This document shows positions 1-13,933 of a stretch of DNA of 64,000 nucleotides, piece by piece. The stretch covers positions 1,488,001 to 1,552,000 of the forward strand of contig JACGCN010000004.1 in the NCBI GenBank assembly GCA_014905825.1, written 5' to 3'. The notes under the pieces were generated by a model. That model ran no database searches. It was given only the letters and a program-made list of their open reading frames with translations, and was not told the DNA's origin. A program made the translations under genes and the position numbers. This stretch comes from Lyophyllum atratum. Its lineage: Eukaryota; Basidiomycota; Agaricomycetes; Agaricales; Lyophyllaceae. Numbering within the stretch: position 1 is the first letter of the stretch; every line of letters starts with the position of its first letter.

Positions 1-1
1 G

Positions 2-1797
2 GGCGGCCTTTCCTCGCTCTCACTCTCCCGTACTAGTACGCGCGACAGCACCGCCAATGGCAATGGCAACAACAATGGCAACGGCAACGGCAATGGCGAC
101 GACAGGGAGTCCCGCGGCCGCACTATGGCCCAGACTAAACGCGGCAAGTCCATGTCCCAGGCCCCTGCCGAGGCAGAGGACTCCCGCAGCCGCTCGCGTG
201 CCCGCTCCACATCGCCGTTCACCTTCCGCCGCCTGCGCCAACGCGAGCCCTCGCCCATCCCCCAAGCTATCCCCCTCGCCCAGTCGGATGTCGACCTCTC
301 AGACTCGGCGTCGTCCGTCCGCCCCCGTACCACCGCGTTCTCTTACGACTCAGGCGACGAGACGGTTGGCGACGAGACTGAGGAAGAGGAATGGAGCGAC
401 GATGACTTTTTCGATCCCGTTACCGAGCGCAACACTGAACGCAATGCGATCATCGCCCCCGTGCCCCAGGACGGCAGTTCCGCGGTGGAAGCCGAGGCGG
501 ACGTTGACCCCGATCCGTTGGGCGAGGGTGTCAATGTTGTGGTGCCACCTGAACCGTATTTTCCATCGACATTGAACTCGAGCACGCGTACGAAGAGGAA
601 CCCTCGCAGGCGCAAGTCGACGAAGCACCATGAGGCGCTCGCCTTCCAGACGTCCCGGCCAATATTCCAACGCGATCGTTGTACAATTATAATCACGCAG
701 GGCGATCCAGAAGGGAAGCTGGGCGAGCGCAGAAAGCGCAAATATATGGTTGCGAGTGATTTGAGTGAGGAAAGTCGATATGCGGTCGAATGGGCGATCG
801 GGACAGTGCTGCGGGATGGTGACGAGTTGTTGATTGTTACCGTCACTGAGAACGAGGCGAAAGGTCCGTTATACGATCCTTTACTAATGGCTTGCCCCTG
901 AACCACCTCCTACAGTCGATCCACCTATACCGAACGCAACGGACCGCACAACCAAACTGAGAAGTCAACAAGAGGTCTGACCTTCTCATTGAAACCATTG
1001 ATATATAACTTAACTCCGCACCTGCATAGCGCCAAGGGCTAGCCTACATCCTCGTTCGACAGGCCACGAGTCTCCTCCAGCGGACGAAGTTGAATATCAA
1101 GGTCGCGTGCCAGGCCTGGCATGCCAAGAACGCCAGGCGCATGCTGCTCGGTGAGCCCCTATTCACAGATAAGTCACTCGAATGTAGCTGACATCTGTTT
1201 AGACATCGTGGACTACACTGATCCAACGATGCTCATCGTAGGTTCTCGAGGTCTGGGTCAGCTTAAAGGGTGCGTGCCAAATGAAGTTTAAAGATTTAGC
1301 GCCTCTTCTGATGTTGCATAATATATCCACAGAATCCTCCTCGGGTCCACCTCCCACTACCTAATTCAGGTGCGTGAATCGCGTTATTCAACCCTCTTCT
1401 TGACCTTCTAACTTCGCTTCCGCAGAAATGTTCCGTCCCAGTAATGGTGCGATCGCATTTTCTTGTTCTTGGCATCTGTTCTGACGCCATTATTCTCTTT
1501 ATACAGGTTGCACGCCGCAGACTTAAGCGCCCCGCACGACGCTCTGCACATCTCTCCACGCACCGCAGGCATGTATCGCTGGCAGAGGCAGGCATCGACA
1601 GGGTCGCGCCCAAGGTCGACGAGGACGTGCAGGTCATGCGCGAGGAGATCAAGCGCGATGACGACCGCAGGGACGGCGGATCAGGGCGCCGACGTACGGG
1701 TCCGGGCATCGACTTTCCCGAGGAGGAGAATGGGGATGAGGATGAGGATGAGGGAGACGAGCCGGGTGACTCGAATGGGAAGGTAGCCGGCAATTAA
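2..1797 (+). CDS. Universal stress protein (UspA-fold) family protein, 5' end outside window
   Basis: Predicted cytosolic or nuclear nucleotide-binding stress protein. The frame is open from base 2 without a stop, so the ATG at 125 may be internal and the gene probably starts to the left. Seven exons join in frame: 2-863, 916-974, 1030-1150, 1203-1269, 1333-1369, 1426-1446 and 1507-1797. The N-terminal half is low-complexity (Asn-Gly run, Ser/Arg and acidic stretches). The Usp domain begins at the KYMVASDLSEESRYAVEWAI segment and ends with MLIVGSRGLG, LLGSTSHYLI and CSVPVMVARR, which fits the G-x-x-G ... G-S/T nucleotide-binding signature. The tail is acidic (DEDEDEGDE). Family assignment is firm; the role of the long disordered extension is unknown. 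Confidence 0.85.
55..103 (+). repeat. Asn-Gly coding microsatellite
   Basis: Imperfect repeats of AAYGGC encode alternating Asn-Gly residues near the left end of the universal stress protein frame. It is a low-complexity coding tract, probably in a disordered region. Confidence 0.7.
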
Positions 1798-2206
1798 TGG
1801 TATGGGCAGCGCCTGGGGAATGCGGGTTTTCTTGGAATTTCTTTTCTCTGTCTTGTGATGTCAAACCCAACTCATTCATCCTTTTTCGCGGGTATTCAGT
1901 AATTTAATAGGCCAGTCGGCTATAGATCAACGATAAGTGGTGTCACGGTAACTTAAGTGCGAGATGTAGAGGGAATTCCGCATTTCTTAGCTGACATCTC
2001 ACAATGATGCTCAAGGCTGAAGGGACACAGAATACATAGTGATGCCAACAGCCCCACACTGGGTTTTCACCCATCACCATTCATTCATGGACTTTTGACT
2101 TACGGGGAAGCAAGTGTCGACGATTCGAAGTATGTGGGCACGACGGAGTGGGGATAATTGGCTATAATACAGGTCCGTGTCTGTTAGTTACACAGCTGTC
2201 GGCACT
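1798..2206. other. Convergent intergenic region
   Basis: About 410 bases between the stop of the stress-protein gene and the stop of the peptidase gene on the opposite strand. It should hold the 3' UTRs and poly(A) sites of both. No ORF, RNA gene or repeat was seen here. Confidence 0.5.
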
Positions 2207-5200
2207 TCACAGATTGGAGCTCGGTAAAGTGTTGAACAACTCCTTCAGGAATGCTTCGCTATTGGGCTCCCTTCCAAGGAAATCCTACGTGTGGCACATC
2301 AAAATATGGATCACAGGCTACAGTAGAGATGCGAACCTTCAGCGACTCTATCTCGTCGCGGCTTCCTCCTGCGCGGAGGATCTTCTCGCGGTATTGCTTG
2401 CCACGTGCCGGGTCGAGAGGATCAGCCTTGAATACGGTAGCTAGACAAAGGTATATCAACCAATGGAAGAAGTAAAAGATATCTCACAACACTTACCATA
2501 CATGTCTGCCGCGAACACTAGGGAATAGGTATATCTGGCATCGTTGTCAATTATGATCCTGAGGCTTTGTGATGATCGAGTTTTACCCGTAGTATCCAGC
2601 ATCATATCCTCCTGTGATGTGGCCGAAGGTTCCTGTAAAGGGCACGGCGTCATGAGACATCGAGTTGACGAGAACATAGAATATTTACCTTGGCCAGGGC
2701 ATGGCTTCTTCGACTTCACCAAAGAAATCTTCTCCCTGAGCGAGTTCCACAACAAGGTGTAGTCTTCACTCTCTAAAATTTACATGCATAAGGAGTAGGG
2801 TGCGTCCGGAGATTCCGGAAACCGTACCTTTATCGGTGTGAACTTTGAGATCGAACTTGGCAAAGAAGAGCTGGCGAAGGTAGAAGAGCCCGACATTTAC
2901 ATAGCGGCTGGAAACGAAAAGATTAGGTAAAAGCTGCGCTAGTTGCGAACGAAACGGACCTCTTGATGATCTTCTCAATAAGCTCAGGCGAGAGCGGCTT
3001 CTTCGTTTCGTAATGGCTCGACATCTTTTCGAGAACCTTGGGTTCCCAACACCTGAAATGTAATGGTTAGATGGACTGATATCACAATAATCTGAACAAG
3101 ACACTGACCAGTTCTCCAACATCTGTGAAGGAGCCTCGACGAAGTCTCGTGCGACGCTCGTACCGTGGAAGCGAGCAAACTTGGTCTTGCTCAGCAATCC
3201 ATGGAATACATGTCCCATCTCGTGGAAGAAGGTCACGACGTCGTCGTGCCTCATCAATGCTGGCTTGTCGGGCGTGGGCTTGGCGAGATTGGCTACCATC
3301 GCAGCGAGAGGATAGTGGCGCTTGCCATCAGGGAAGTCGTAGCCGGGGAGCAAAGGCCAGACAGCTGCATGTGAGTACTTCGAGGCTATGATCGCGATGA
3401 GAGATTAGTAAAATGCTGGGAAGGATGCATACCGCGAGGGAAGAGGTCAAGGTAGCAGTATCCAACAAAGCCGGATTCGTCTTTGGCATCTTTATCCCAA
3501 ACTGCGAATTGCTGGACCTCTGGTGAAATGAATCAGATAGTGGGTGAGGCATGAAATGACACAACCAAACCTGGATGCCAGGTCGACCCCTGGATCTCCT
3601 CGAATCTCACTCCGAGGAGGTTCTGATAAATTTCCAAGATAGTAGGAACGACAACCGACACAGGGAAGTACTCCTTGACCACCATGTCGTCCAGCTTGAG
3701 AGATTCTTCGACATACTTGCGATCATAGTAACGGTAGTCCCAGATGTAGAATTCGCCGTCGAAAGGAATGCCTTTCTCTTCGTGTTCTTTCTTCTTCAAG
3801 GCGAGGAGGACTTCTCGCTCCTTGAGTCCGACGGGCCGCAGTTTCGTTTCGAGGTCATTGAGGAACTGCATACTTGTCAGACGCGAATTCTGTCATAGAT
3901 CGCATGAGCTTACGTTGTCGACATTCTTGCCAGACTTGATCATTTTCTCCTCAGTGACATAGTCCGCCCTGTAGATACAGTTAGGAAGAGACGAGGGCAC
4001 GGGGTGCTTGATCTCACCATGTATTGTAGCCCAATAGTGAGGCAATCTGGCGACGAAGGTCGAGCGCTTTGTTAAGAAGCGGAACATTAACCTCCAGACG
4101 GGATTCGTGGCCTTCCTGAGCCCTTTGACGCGTCTCTGGGTTTTCTGCGAATTTGAACTAAAAACTGTTCTGAGTTTTGGAGTAACGGGGGCAAGGGAGC
4201 GCATATTACAATGGGAAAGATATCCGGGGTTTTGTATGTCACATCGTAGACTTCCTTAGAGCCCTCAGTGCGCTTCGTGTATCCAGAGATAACATCCTTT
4301 GGCACGCCTTTGAGCTCCTCCTCGGTAAATGTGATGACGCCCTAGTATATACTGGTCAGATTCCAGATATGAAGGTAGCGTAAGAAGTATACATTTTCCT
4401 CGTTGAAGTTTTTCTGTGGTCGCATCAAGCACAGCTAAGATACAGGGTAAAGAATCACGTACGCTGAAATCGAGGCAAACTTGAGATAGTTCCTTCTTCA
4501 GGATGGTCAACTGAGTTCTTTCCTTCTCGGGGAGTGCCAGGCCTGCGCGAGTTCCATCCAGAATCTGCGAATTTACTGGTTACAACGATCAGGAGGACAA
4601 TCGATGGCACGTACCATCTTGTCCACAAGTCGTTTCTCTTCAGGTTCCAACTTTTCCCACTCCCCAGCTTCCTCTATGTTCTTCTTCGCTGCGACCTTGG
4701 CCTGGTATACATCAAGACGCATGGACGAATCCACGCTGAATTGGCGGACAATCGATTCGGCCTCGTTCGAGGCGTCCCGAAGTTCTTTCGTCGGGGATAC
4801 GTTCTGATAGAACGTCAGCGGTTCCGTTTCGGAATCGAAGCGTGCATCTTCGTTCTGAAGAGCAAGCTATATACATGTGTCAAGTTTCGCCCTCGCCATG
4901 GAATGACAGTCCGCGACACTTACGAAGACCTGAGCAGAATTCAAAGTGAGATAACTTCAAGCAATTACTCGTCGAAGGCTCTTACCGAAGCAAAGTTGGA
5001 GTCCTTGGGAGCTAAAGCACCGACTGCATCTAGCTTAGCGCGATAGATGGCGATTTGCTCGTTGGTGATACGGGAGATGTCTTCAGGCGTGTGGTTCCAC
5101 GAGGGTGGTGGTTGCGGAGGAGTGATAGCCATGGCCGGGTTGGAAGAAGTAGGAAATGAGAAGAGACTAGACCTGACGGTAGCGAGAGATCTTGTGGAGG

Positions 5201-5369
5201 TCCGGCTTCGAAATGTGGTCAGCGCGGACGCAACTCGGATATCTCCTGCTATCGATCCGCAAGTGCAGTGCACGGCAGCCAAACCAACGGCAAAGGCTCC
5301 TCCCCATCCCAGAACGCCTCTGGGACGGAGAAGGTGTGGCAATCGTTGTGGCCCGGCACGGAGAGCCAT
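2207..5369 (-). CDS. PRD1: M3-family zinc oligopeptidase (thimet oligopeptidase / saccharolysin type)
   Basis: Metalloendopeptidase expected to cleave short peptides in the cytosol and/or mitochondrial intermembrane space. The zinc motif reads FFHEMGHVFHGLL (HExxH), followed by RDFVEAPSQMLENW, which supplies the third zinc ligand region. Later blocks (SRYVNVGLFYLRQLFFAKFD, then SLVFAADMYATVFK after splicing, then LGREPNSEAFLKELF) match the saccharolysin/thimet subfamily rather than mitochondrial intermediate peptidase. Many short introns interrupt the gene. The first in-frame ATG is at 5369; a second lies at 5132. The 79 residues between them are rich in Arg, Ser and Ala with almost no acidic residues, as in a mitochondrial presequence. 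The gene ends PSSNL-stop at 2207. The family is sure; the choice of start is not. Confidence 0.9.
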
Positions 5370-5926
5370 TAGTACATTAGTCGCGCTGGCAGTCTCCCTA
5401 TTTTTCTCTAGCCGTTGGACCCTATATACTAGGCGATCTTATCTTATCTCTTCAGGGACAAATGCCTCAGCCCCTCATACTTGACTTTTCCTGGACTTTC
5501 GCATTCAAGTAACAGTATGTGTACATCGAGTGTCGTTGTCCGTGCTGGAGAATAATAAAGGAGCATTCAAGGTGTATAAGAAGATGTGAGTGGTTTAGAC
5601 TCTCGGTCGCACATAAAACAGTCAAAAGTTGATTCTTACCTTGGCGGTGATTCATGGAAGAGGGAAGGAAGAGGAAGGCCAACTAGTCGAGTGGAACATG
5701 GCACGACAGCATTTACATGGAAATCCTGAGAGGAGGATTGGTTGAGGTCGTCCGTAAAAAAATTAGACACCAAACCCAGCTCGCGCGACGTTAGACGAAT
5801 AGATTTCCCTCTCGTCGCTCGATAAGCTCGGGGATATGAGAAAAGCGTTATTTAACTATAAAATACACGATATAATATACACGAGACAGACCGTGTCCTC
5901 GATATCTGCATCCTTGTGCTCGTATT
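5370..5926. other. Intergenic region
   Basis: About 560 bases holding the promoter of the peptidase gene and the 3' UTR of the pyruvate decarboxylase gene, both on the minus strand. Only short chance ORFs are present. It becomes AT-rich near 5830-5880. Confidence 0.45.
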
Positions 5927-8443
<2,517 letters not shown>

Positions 8444-9493
8444 GTCGTTGTAAAAGAAAAGGATGTTTGAAAGGGTGCGACTTCTTCTGAAAGTGTTTTA
8501 TATGTGTACGATCCTGGTCAAACATGACGTCGATGTTCGCTCATGGCCGTAATGTTATATAAGCGCGTCCCGCGTCATCTTCAGAATTGATCTATCCTAT
8601 GTTTTTGGTCAATGGATACTCTGGGACCCAGTGTTTCACGAACGTACCTCATGTTGGTGTTGTTCTAGCGGCCTCTTGAATCTTTTGAGCTTTGCTTTGG
8701 CTCAAATCCTCGGGACCATCAATTGATTTAGCGGCTTCGAGATGTGCATATGCTCCAGGTGCGCGAGGACACGGACCTCCGAGATTTTGACCTTCGTCGC
8801 AATTTCCCTCAAGAGATCCAATTCATATCGGAATTTTCTGACGCTGACATTGATGCTGCCTGCCCAGTGAGGAAAACTAGGCCTGAAAAGAACATCCTTC
8901 CCGCACGAATATCTTGAAGTTCCTTTGGAGGCAAAGGTCGAATAAGAGCAGGGAGAGAGATGTCAATCATGCTCGGCCAACGTCGAGATTGAGAATCGGC
9001 AAATATTTTGATCGTTTCACCACGTGGACGACGCTGCTGTCTCTTTGCCGACCGGAAGACGGAATCATGGCCCTGGGCTTGTTCTCAGATCTCAGCGGAA
9101 GCTTGAAAGACGAAAGGACGTTCAAGAACATGAACCCCCGTCGCCCGGCCGACTCGGACGCTGTCAAGGTCGACTGTAGGGAGTCCGAAACACGTGGCCG
9201 TGTCGAGTACACGTGATCGACGCGTTTTTCCAACATGAACACTGAAGCAGACTTCCGACGCCATTTCGGGTTTCGAGACGCCAGTTCTTCCGAGACCGCC
9301 ACCACCATCGACAACTAACCCACTATCCACCACTCAGAGACGCCGCTGCGCAGCTACCCTACAGGGCCCCGATTATACCTGATCTACACGTGCTAATCGC
9401 ATTTTTGCAACCAAGTACATAATAACGAAAGGCCCGGGACCACATACCGCCACCGCAGGCCACTGCATTGAATAATTTGCTCCTTGAACGAAC
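8444..9493. other. Divergent promoter region between PDC and the CK1-like gene
   Basis: About 1.05 kb. It holds short open frames on the minus strand. One of about 90 codons, roughly 8700-8970, is Lys/Leu-rich but has no ATG except near its end. None has a recognisable domain, so no gene is called. Two CACGTG boxes and one ACGCGT hexamer lie at 9191-9225, nearer the CK1-like gene. Confidence 0.4.
9191..9225. promoter_or_regulatory. CACGTG boxes plus ACGCGT composite site
   Basis: CACGTG occurs at 9191-9196 and 9210-9215, and ACGCGT at 9220-9225. The second E-box and the ACGCGT form a close composite that recurs in the borealin/ERG26 promoter at 53002-53015. CACGTG is the site for bHLH factors and ACGCGT for MBF-type G1/S factors. 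Use here is inferred from sequence only. Confidence 0.35.
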
Positions 9494-11481
9494 ATGTCGC
9501 ACGCAAGCAACCCTCCGATTCCACAATACTTGGGTAACTGGGCCCTCGGGCGCAACCTAGGATCAGGCTACTCCGGTACGTGCTCCCACTACCCCACACC
9601 ACATGTCCACCAATCCTATTCAACAGGCTCCATATTCGAAGCAAAGCACATCCACACCGGACAAATCGTCGCGCTCAAAGTGCAGCACGTAGACCACGAG
9701 TGCCCCACCAACCGCTACGAGCGCTTTCTGTACCCGCTACTGCAGGGCGGCCTTGGTATGCCTACGCTCTGGGCGTCGGGCGTGCAAGGCGAGTGGGACT
9801 ATATGGCCATCGACCTCCTGGGCGCGAGCCTCGATCATTTGTACAGGAACTGGGGTGGCCCGGCGGTGGCGCTTGATCTTGGGAGTGTGTGTTGCATCGC
9901 TATGCAGATGGTGCGTCGATTGCGTGCATCCTGGGTTGGGAAGCGTGTTGATATGTTTGATTGCTGTAGATCGCGCGATTGGAGCTGATGCACGCGCGCG
10001 GGGTGCTGCATCGGGACATCCAGCTCGGTAATACCGTCGTCGGAAGCCCGCCTTACACCGGGACGCTCTACATGATCGACTTTGGGTTCTCCAAACGTTA
10101 CATCGACCCACACACACGCCGCCATATCCCAGATTCCAAAGCGAAACGCGATTTCATTGGCAACTACTGGTTCAGGTCAGTCCCACTTCTCAATTTCCTC
10201 TGGTTGGCACGCAGTGAACGACCTGCAGCTCAGTGAATGTGCACTGCCGAGGAACAGGTACGTGATCTGGTCCCGATTGTCGCTCAGGCGTACTTCTACC
10301 ATGTCCTACCGTAGTCCCCTCACGGCGGGACGACCTAGAAGCCGCCGCCCTTATGTTTATCCACCTCCTCACACCACGCGGCCTCCCTTGGACACGAAAC
10401 GGCATCCCCAAAACCGATGCCATCCACACGCAATTGAAGCATCAAAAGCGGAGGGCACGTCCAGAGGGCCTGTGCCGTGGCCTGCCCGGCGAGTTTGAGG
10501 AGTTCCTGCGGTATTGCCGATCACTGAAGTTCGCGGAGCAGCCAGACTATTCGCGATGGATCGAGGAGTTCAGGCAGCTGAAGGTGGAGGAGGGGTATGG
10601 CGACAGCGCCGAGTTTATGTGGCCGCCTCCGAAACCACAGGTGTGCAGTGTAATTCGGTTATACACTGGCGTTGGGCTGATCTGTGTATTAGAAATCGGC
10701 AGAAGTTACACCACGGCGGATGCGTACGCCTGGTGTTGTTGCACCAGACGCGATGGAGGGTATCCTCAATGATCTCACGAAGCTCAATCTCAACCAGGCG
10801 GGCGAGCGACAGGTTCTAGGCGACCGCAAAAATGTAGAAGAAGCGGTGCGACAGGCGCACGCGGACTCTGCTGCCACGAAGGTGACCATTGAAATCAGCA
10901 GCGGGTCAGAAGGCGGCCCGGAGGATGTAAATCTTGTGCCAAAGGCGAAGCGGCTGGCGAGGTTGACAGCAAAAGCGTCCACTGCCACAGATAACTCTGC
11001 ACTGAGCTCACTGGTACTGGAGTTCGTGGAGGTGATGAAGTGCAATAGCTCGCGCACGCTGACGAAGGATGGGTTCGCGTTTTTGGATGCACTGTACAAA
11101 CAGCTGGCGGATCCGTCTGTGTTCGTGACGCCGATGAGGTTTGTATGCGATATCTTCAAATGATGCGTTGGTTAAATGTTAAATTCTCTAGGACATCGCG
11201 ACAAGGGTCACATATACAACAAATAGAGGAGAAGGACCCGCCACACGTAAAACTGGGCGTTGTATCACGACTGAAGAGGGAGGTGAGAGAGGCGAGGAGT
11301 AACAAGGACATGGCGGCGATGGTGGAAGACTTTGGCAGGGTCACGAACAAAAGTACAGGGCGGACTATCACGAAGGTACGTGGCGAACGTGCGGTGATTA
11401 TTGCAGCAGTTGATTGGATATTGGCAGGACGGGTTCGGGTTCTTTGAAGGGCTTGCGGAGAGACTGACAGTTTTGCAGTAG
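9494..11481 (+). CDS. Casein kinase 1-like serine/threonine kinase with C-terminal extension
   Basis: Starts MSHASNPPIPQYLGNWALGR. Glycine loop: LGSGYSGSIFEA after splicing at the 9576 donor. Invariant Lys: IVALKVQ. Catalytic loop: GVLHRDIQLGN, with Gln where CK1 kinases have Lys (HRDIKPDN). The DFG motif is intact in YMIDFGFSKRY. CK1 hallmarks continue with RDFIGNYWFSSVNVHCRGT (spliced 10175/10228) and the SRRDDLEAAALMFIHLLTPRG block. A C-terminal part of roughly 200 residues follows; it repeats a short theme (TLTKDGFAFLDALYKQL and TITKDGFGFFEGLAERL). Introns are about 50-60 bases. It resembles the divergent CK1-like kinases expanded in basidiomycetes rather than the yeast Hrr25 or Yck orthologues. 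Catalytic activity is plausible but the Lys-to-Gln change leaves it open. Confidence 0.85.
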
Positions 11482-11638
11482 GATGGACATGTAATTTGTA
11501 TGGGCATGTACGATCTACCTGGTGTAAGATAGACCCGAGTTTGTTGCTGTCCCCAGCGGAATGATAAATTTTATTGCCGGCAAGTGCCGCCCCCAATTAG
11601 TGATCGGGCGATCGGGCAGCCGAGCTTTTATAGAGCTG

Positions 11639-11656
11639 AAAGGCGAATTCGCCTTT
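11639..11656. repeat. 18-bp perfect palindrome in the leader of the desaturase gene
   Basis: AAAGGCGAATTCGCCTTT is a perfect inverted repeat ending 28 bases before the desaturase ATG. It lies just after a TATA-like stretch (ttttatagag, about 11626) and the doubled gatcgggc at about 11602-11617. It could be a dimeric factor site or an RNA hairpin in the 5' UTR. Confidence 0.6.
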
Positions 11657-11684
11657 TTTCCTAAGGCCACTTTTTGCTCAGACC

Positions 11685-13421
11685 ATGTCCCCCAAGGATA
11701 GCCCCGTCACCGTCGTCGAGCAGGGATCGTTCGTCGTCCCCGACATCACCATCAAGGAGCTGCTCGACTCCATTCCGTACGTCCTCCTATTCATCACCGC
11801 CAGCAAGCACTCATTTTCTTGTCCAGCTCACACTGCTTCAAGCGTTCAGCCATTCGCTCTGGCGCTTATGTGTATGTTCTCCTCTTTTCCTTAGCTGTAC
11901 ACGTCGCTGACTCGCCCTGCAGCGTATGGGACCTGATGGTCATCGCCGCCATCTACAAATCCGCCACCTTCATCGACACGTTCATTGACCCGTCCGTTGT
12001 CGCTCTTCCCCACCCCGCCCTTTACCCTTTTGCGCGCCTTGCACTGTGGGGCCTGTATGGCTTCTTTACTGGCCTATTCGCCACTGGTCTTTGGGTTGTA
12101 GCGCACGAGTGTGGTCACCAGGCCTTCTCCGAGTCTAAAATGATCAACAACACCGTTGGATGGATTCTGCACTCCGGGTATGTACACATTCTAACTTTAT
12201 CTCCGTGGCTCCACGAAAATTCTTTGGGGCATATTTAGCTGACAGGTGTTATTTTCCGCTTCAGGCTCGGAGTCCCTTACCACTCGTGGCGCATCACACA
12301 TGCGAAGCACCATGCTTCCACTGGGCACATGACACAGGACCAGGTCTTTGTTCCCTCCACTCGCTCTGACGTCGGCCTCCCTCCTTTCGACCCCGCTCGT
12401 GAGGACCGTCTCGGCGCTCGCGTGACCGAGGAAGTTAAGAAGGAGCTATGGGAAGCTCTCGGTGATTCCCCGATTGGCGCTGTCCTCGGTTCGGCTTCTT
12501 ATCTGGTACGTGTCTCCCACCTCATCACTATGTGAGATTCTGGCGCTGACTTTCATTGTCTAGCTTGGAGGATGGCCCGCGTACATCATCTTGAACGCGT
12601 CAGGGCAGCGAAGGTATCCCAAGGGCACCAACCGTACGTTACATATCATCTCGTTCTCACCCCACTGTAATTAAAATCAAACTCTAGACTTCAAGCCTAG
12701 CTCGGTCATGTTCGCGCCCCATCACTTCATGCAGGTCTTGGTCTCAGATCTTGGCATCGTTCTCTGGCTTGCCGCTGTTGGTTACAGTATCTACACTTAC
12801 GGCTTCGCCAACGTTTTCAGACTCTATCTTGTTCCTTATCTCTGGTAAGCCCTTCTCCATGAAGCTGCTACATCATATTCACCTGTCCATTGCCTGCAGG
12901 GTCAACCACTGGCTCGTCCTCATCACATTCCTCCAACACACCGATCCCCTCCTCCCTCACTACCGCGCCCCCGAGTTCACTTTCCCCCGCGGTGCCCTTG
13001 CCACCCTCGACCGCAACCTCCTCGGTGACTGCGGCAGCATCATGGCCTGGATCGGTGCGCACGCCACCAATGGGATTTCCGAGACCCACGTCCTCCACCA
13101 CGTCTCCAGCAAGATTCCCCACTACAACGCATGGGAGGCGAGCACGGCTCTCAAGAAGAAGCTGGCCAAGAGGGGCATCCATCTCGAAGGTGGTGCCGGC
13201 GGCTGGGCCGAGGTGTACCGTGTGTACAAGGAGTGCAAGGTTCGTTCTAAGTTGTGCATCTCTTTTTCCCCCCGATTTTCATGCGTTATGTCATACAGTT
13301 CGTCGAAGATGAAGGCAATGTCGTGTTCTTCAAGAACGCGTATGGCCTCGCCAAGATGAAGCCTGTCTTTGCCGAATCCGGGCACGATTCTGGTATCGAG
13401 ATTGTGGATCACGAGAAATAG
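11685..13421 (+). CDS. FAD2: Delta-12 fatty acid desaturase (oleate to linoleate)
   Basis: ER membrane di-iron enzyme that puts the second double bond into oleoyl chains to make linoleate. The three histidine boxes are clear: AHECGHQAF (HECGH), ITHAKHHASTGH (HxxHH) and ETHVLHHVSS (HVxHH). Hydrophobic pairs surround them (LWGLYGFFTGLFATGLWVV; VLVSDLGIVLWLAAVGYSIY). The N-terminus MSPKDSPVTVVEQGSFVVPD and the ITIKELLDSIP block are typical of fungal delta-12 enzymes. The gene has several introns and ends EIVDHEK-stop at 13421. An omega-3 (delta-15) role cannot be excluded from motifs alone, since the two groups share boxes; delta-12 is favoured. A short palindrome lies in its leader. Confidence 0.93.
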
Positions 13422-13933
13422 ATGATAGATTTTTCTGGCATAGGCGGATATGGATGCATACATACCCCATGCATACATACCCTAGAGGTCGTGGCCCCTT
13501 GGGGGTCGGTCATGCCTTTCATGACATGAATGACTGTTCTTGTTCTTGTAGATGAGCGTCCGACATGGATGATGATAATGAATTCTTGAAACTCGAAAGG
13601 AGAACGGAGGTGTAAGCATAATTCATCTTTTAGTGATTCCAGGTAGGGGTTTGTCTTCGTTATCCATCTCCTTGGTGGGAATGACTGCTGTGCAGTTGAA
13701 TCTTTGATGATCACTTTTTTTGACGAAGAACCACCGAGCGCTCTCTTACGAGGAACTCAGATTTCCGAAACTGTCCTCGCGACGAGAGGCGCAATAGATG
13801 ATGTTCTGAACCCATGCATATTAGAGATACATGCGGATATCATCTCGAGTTACATTATTGTCTCCATGACCCATAACAAATCGCTAATTAAATCCGGCCA
13901 GTGATGATGTACAGAAAGAAAAGTGAGAGGTGA
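13422..13933. other. Convergent intergenic region with a 15-bp tandem repeat
   Basis: About 510 bases between the stops of the desaturase and glucosyltransferase genes. It contains two adjacent copies of ATGCATACATACCCC (13454-13468 and 13469-13482) in the presumed 3' UTR of the desaturase gene. No coding sequence was recognised. Confidence 0.45.

Noticed and set aside
2207..5369. M3 peptidase as the MIP gene that marks the homeodomain mating-type locus in agaricomycetes
   Set aside because: The zinc-site and downstream blocks match saccharolysin/thimet oligopeptidase, not mitochondrial intermediate peptidase, and no homeodomain genes lie nearby.
8700..8970. Lys/Leu-rich minus-strand frame of about 90 codons between PDC and the CK1-like gene
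   Set aside because: It has no usable start codon and could not be joined to an upstream exon; it lies in a divergent promoter.
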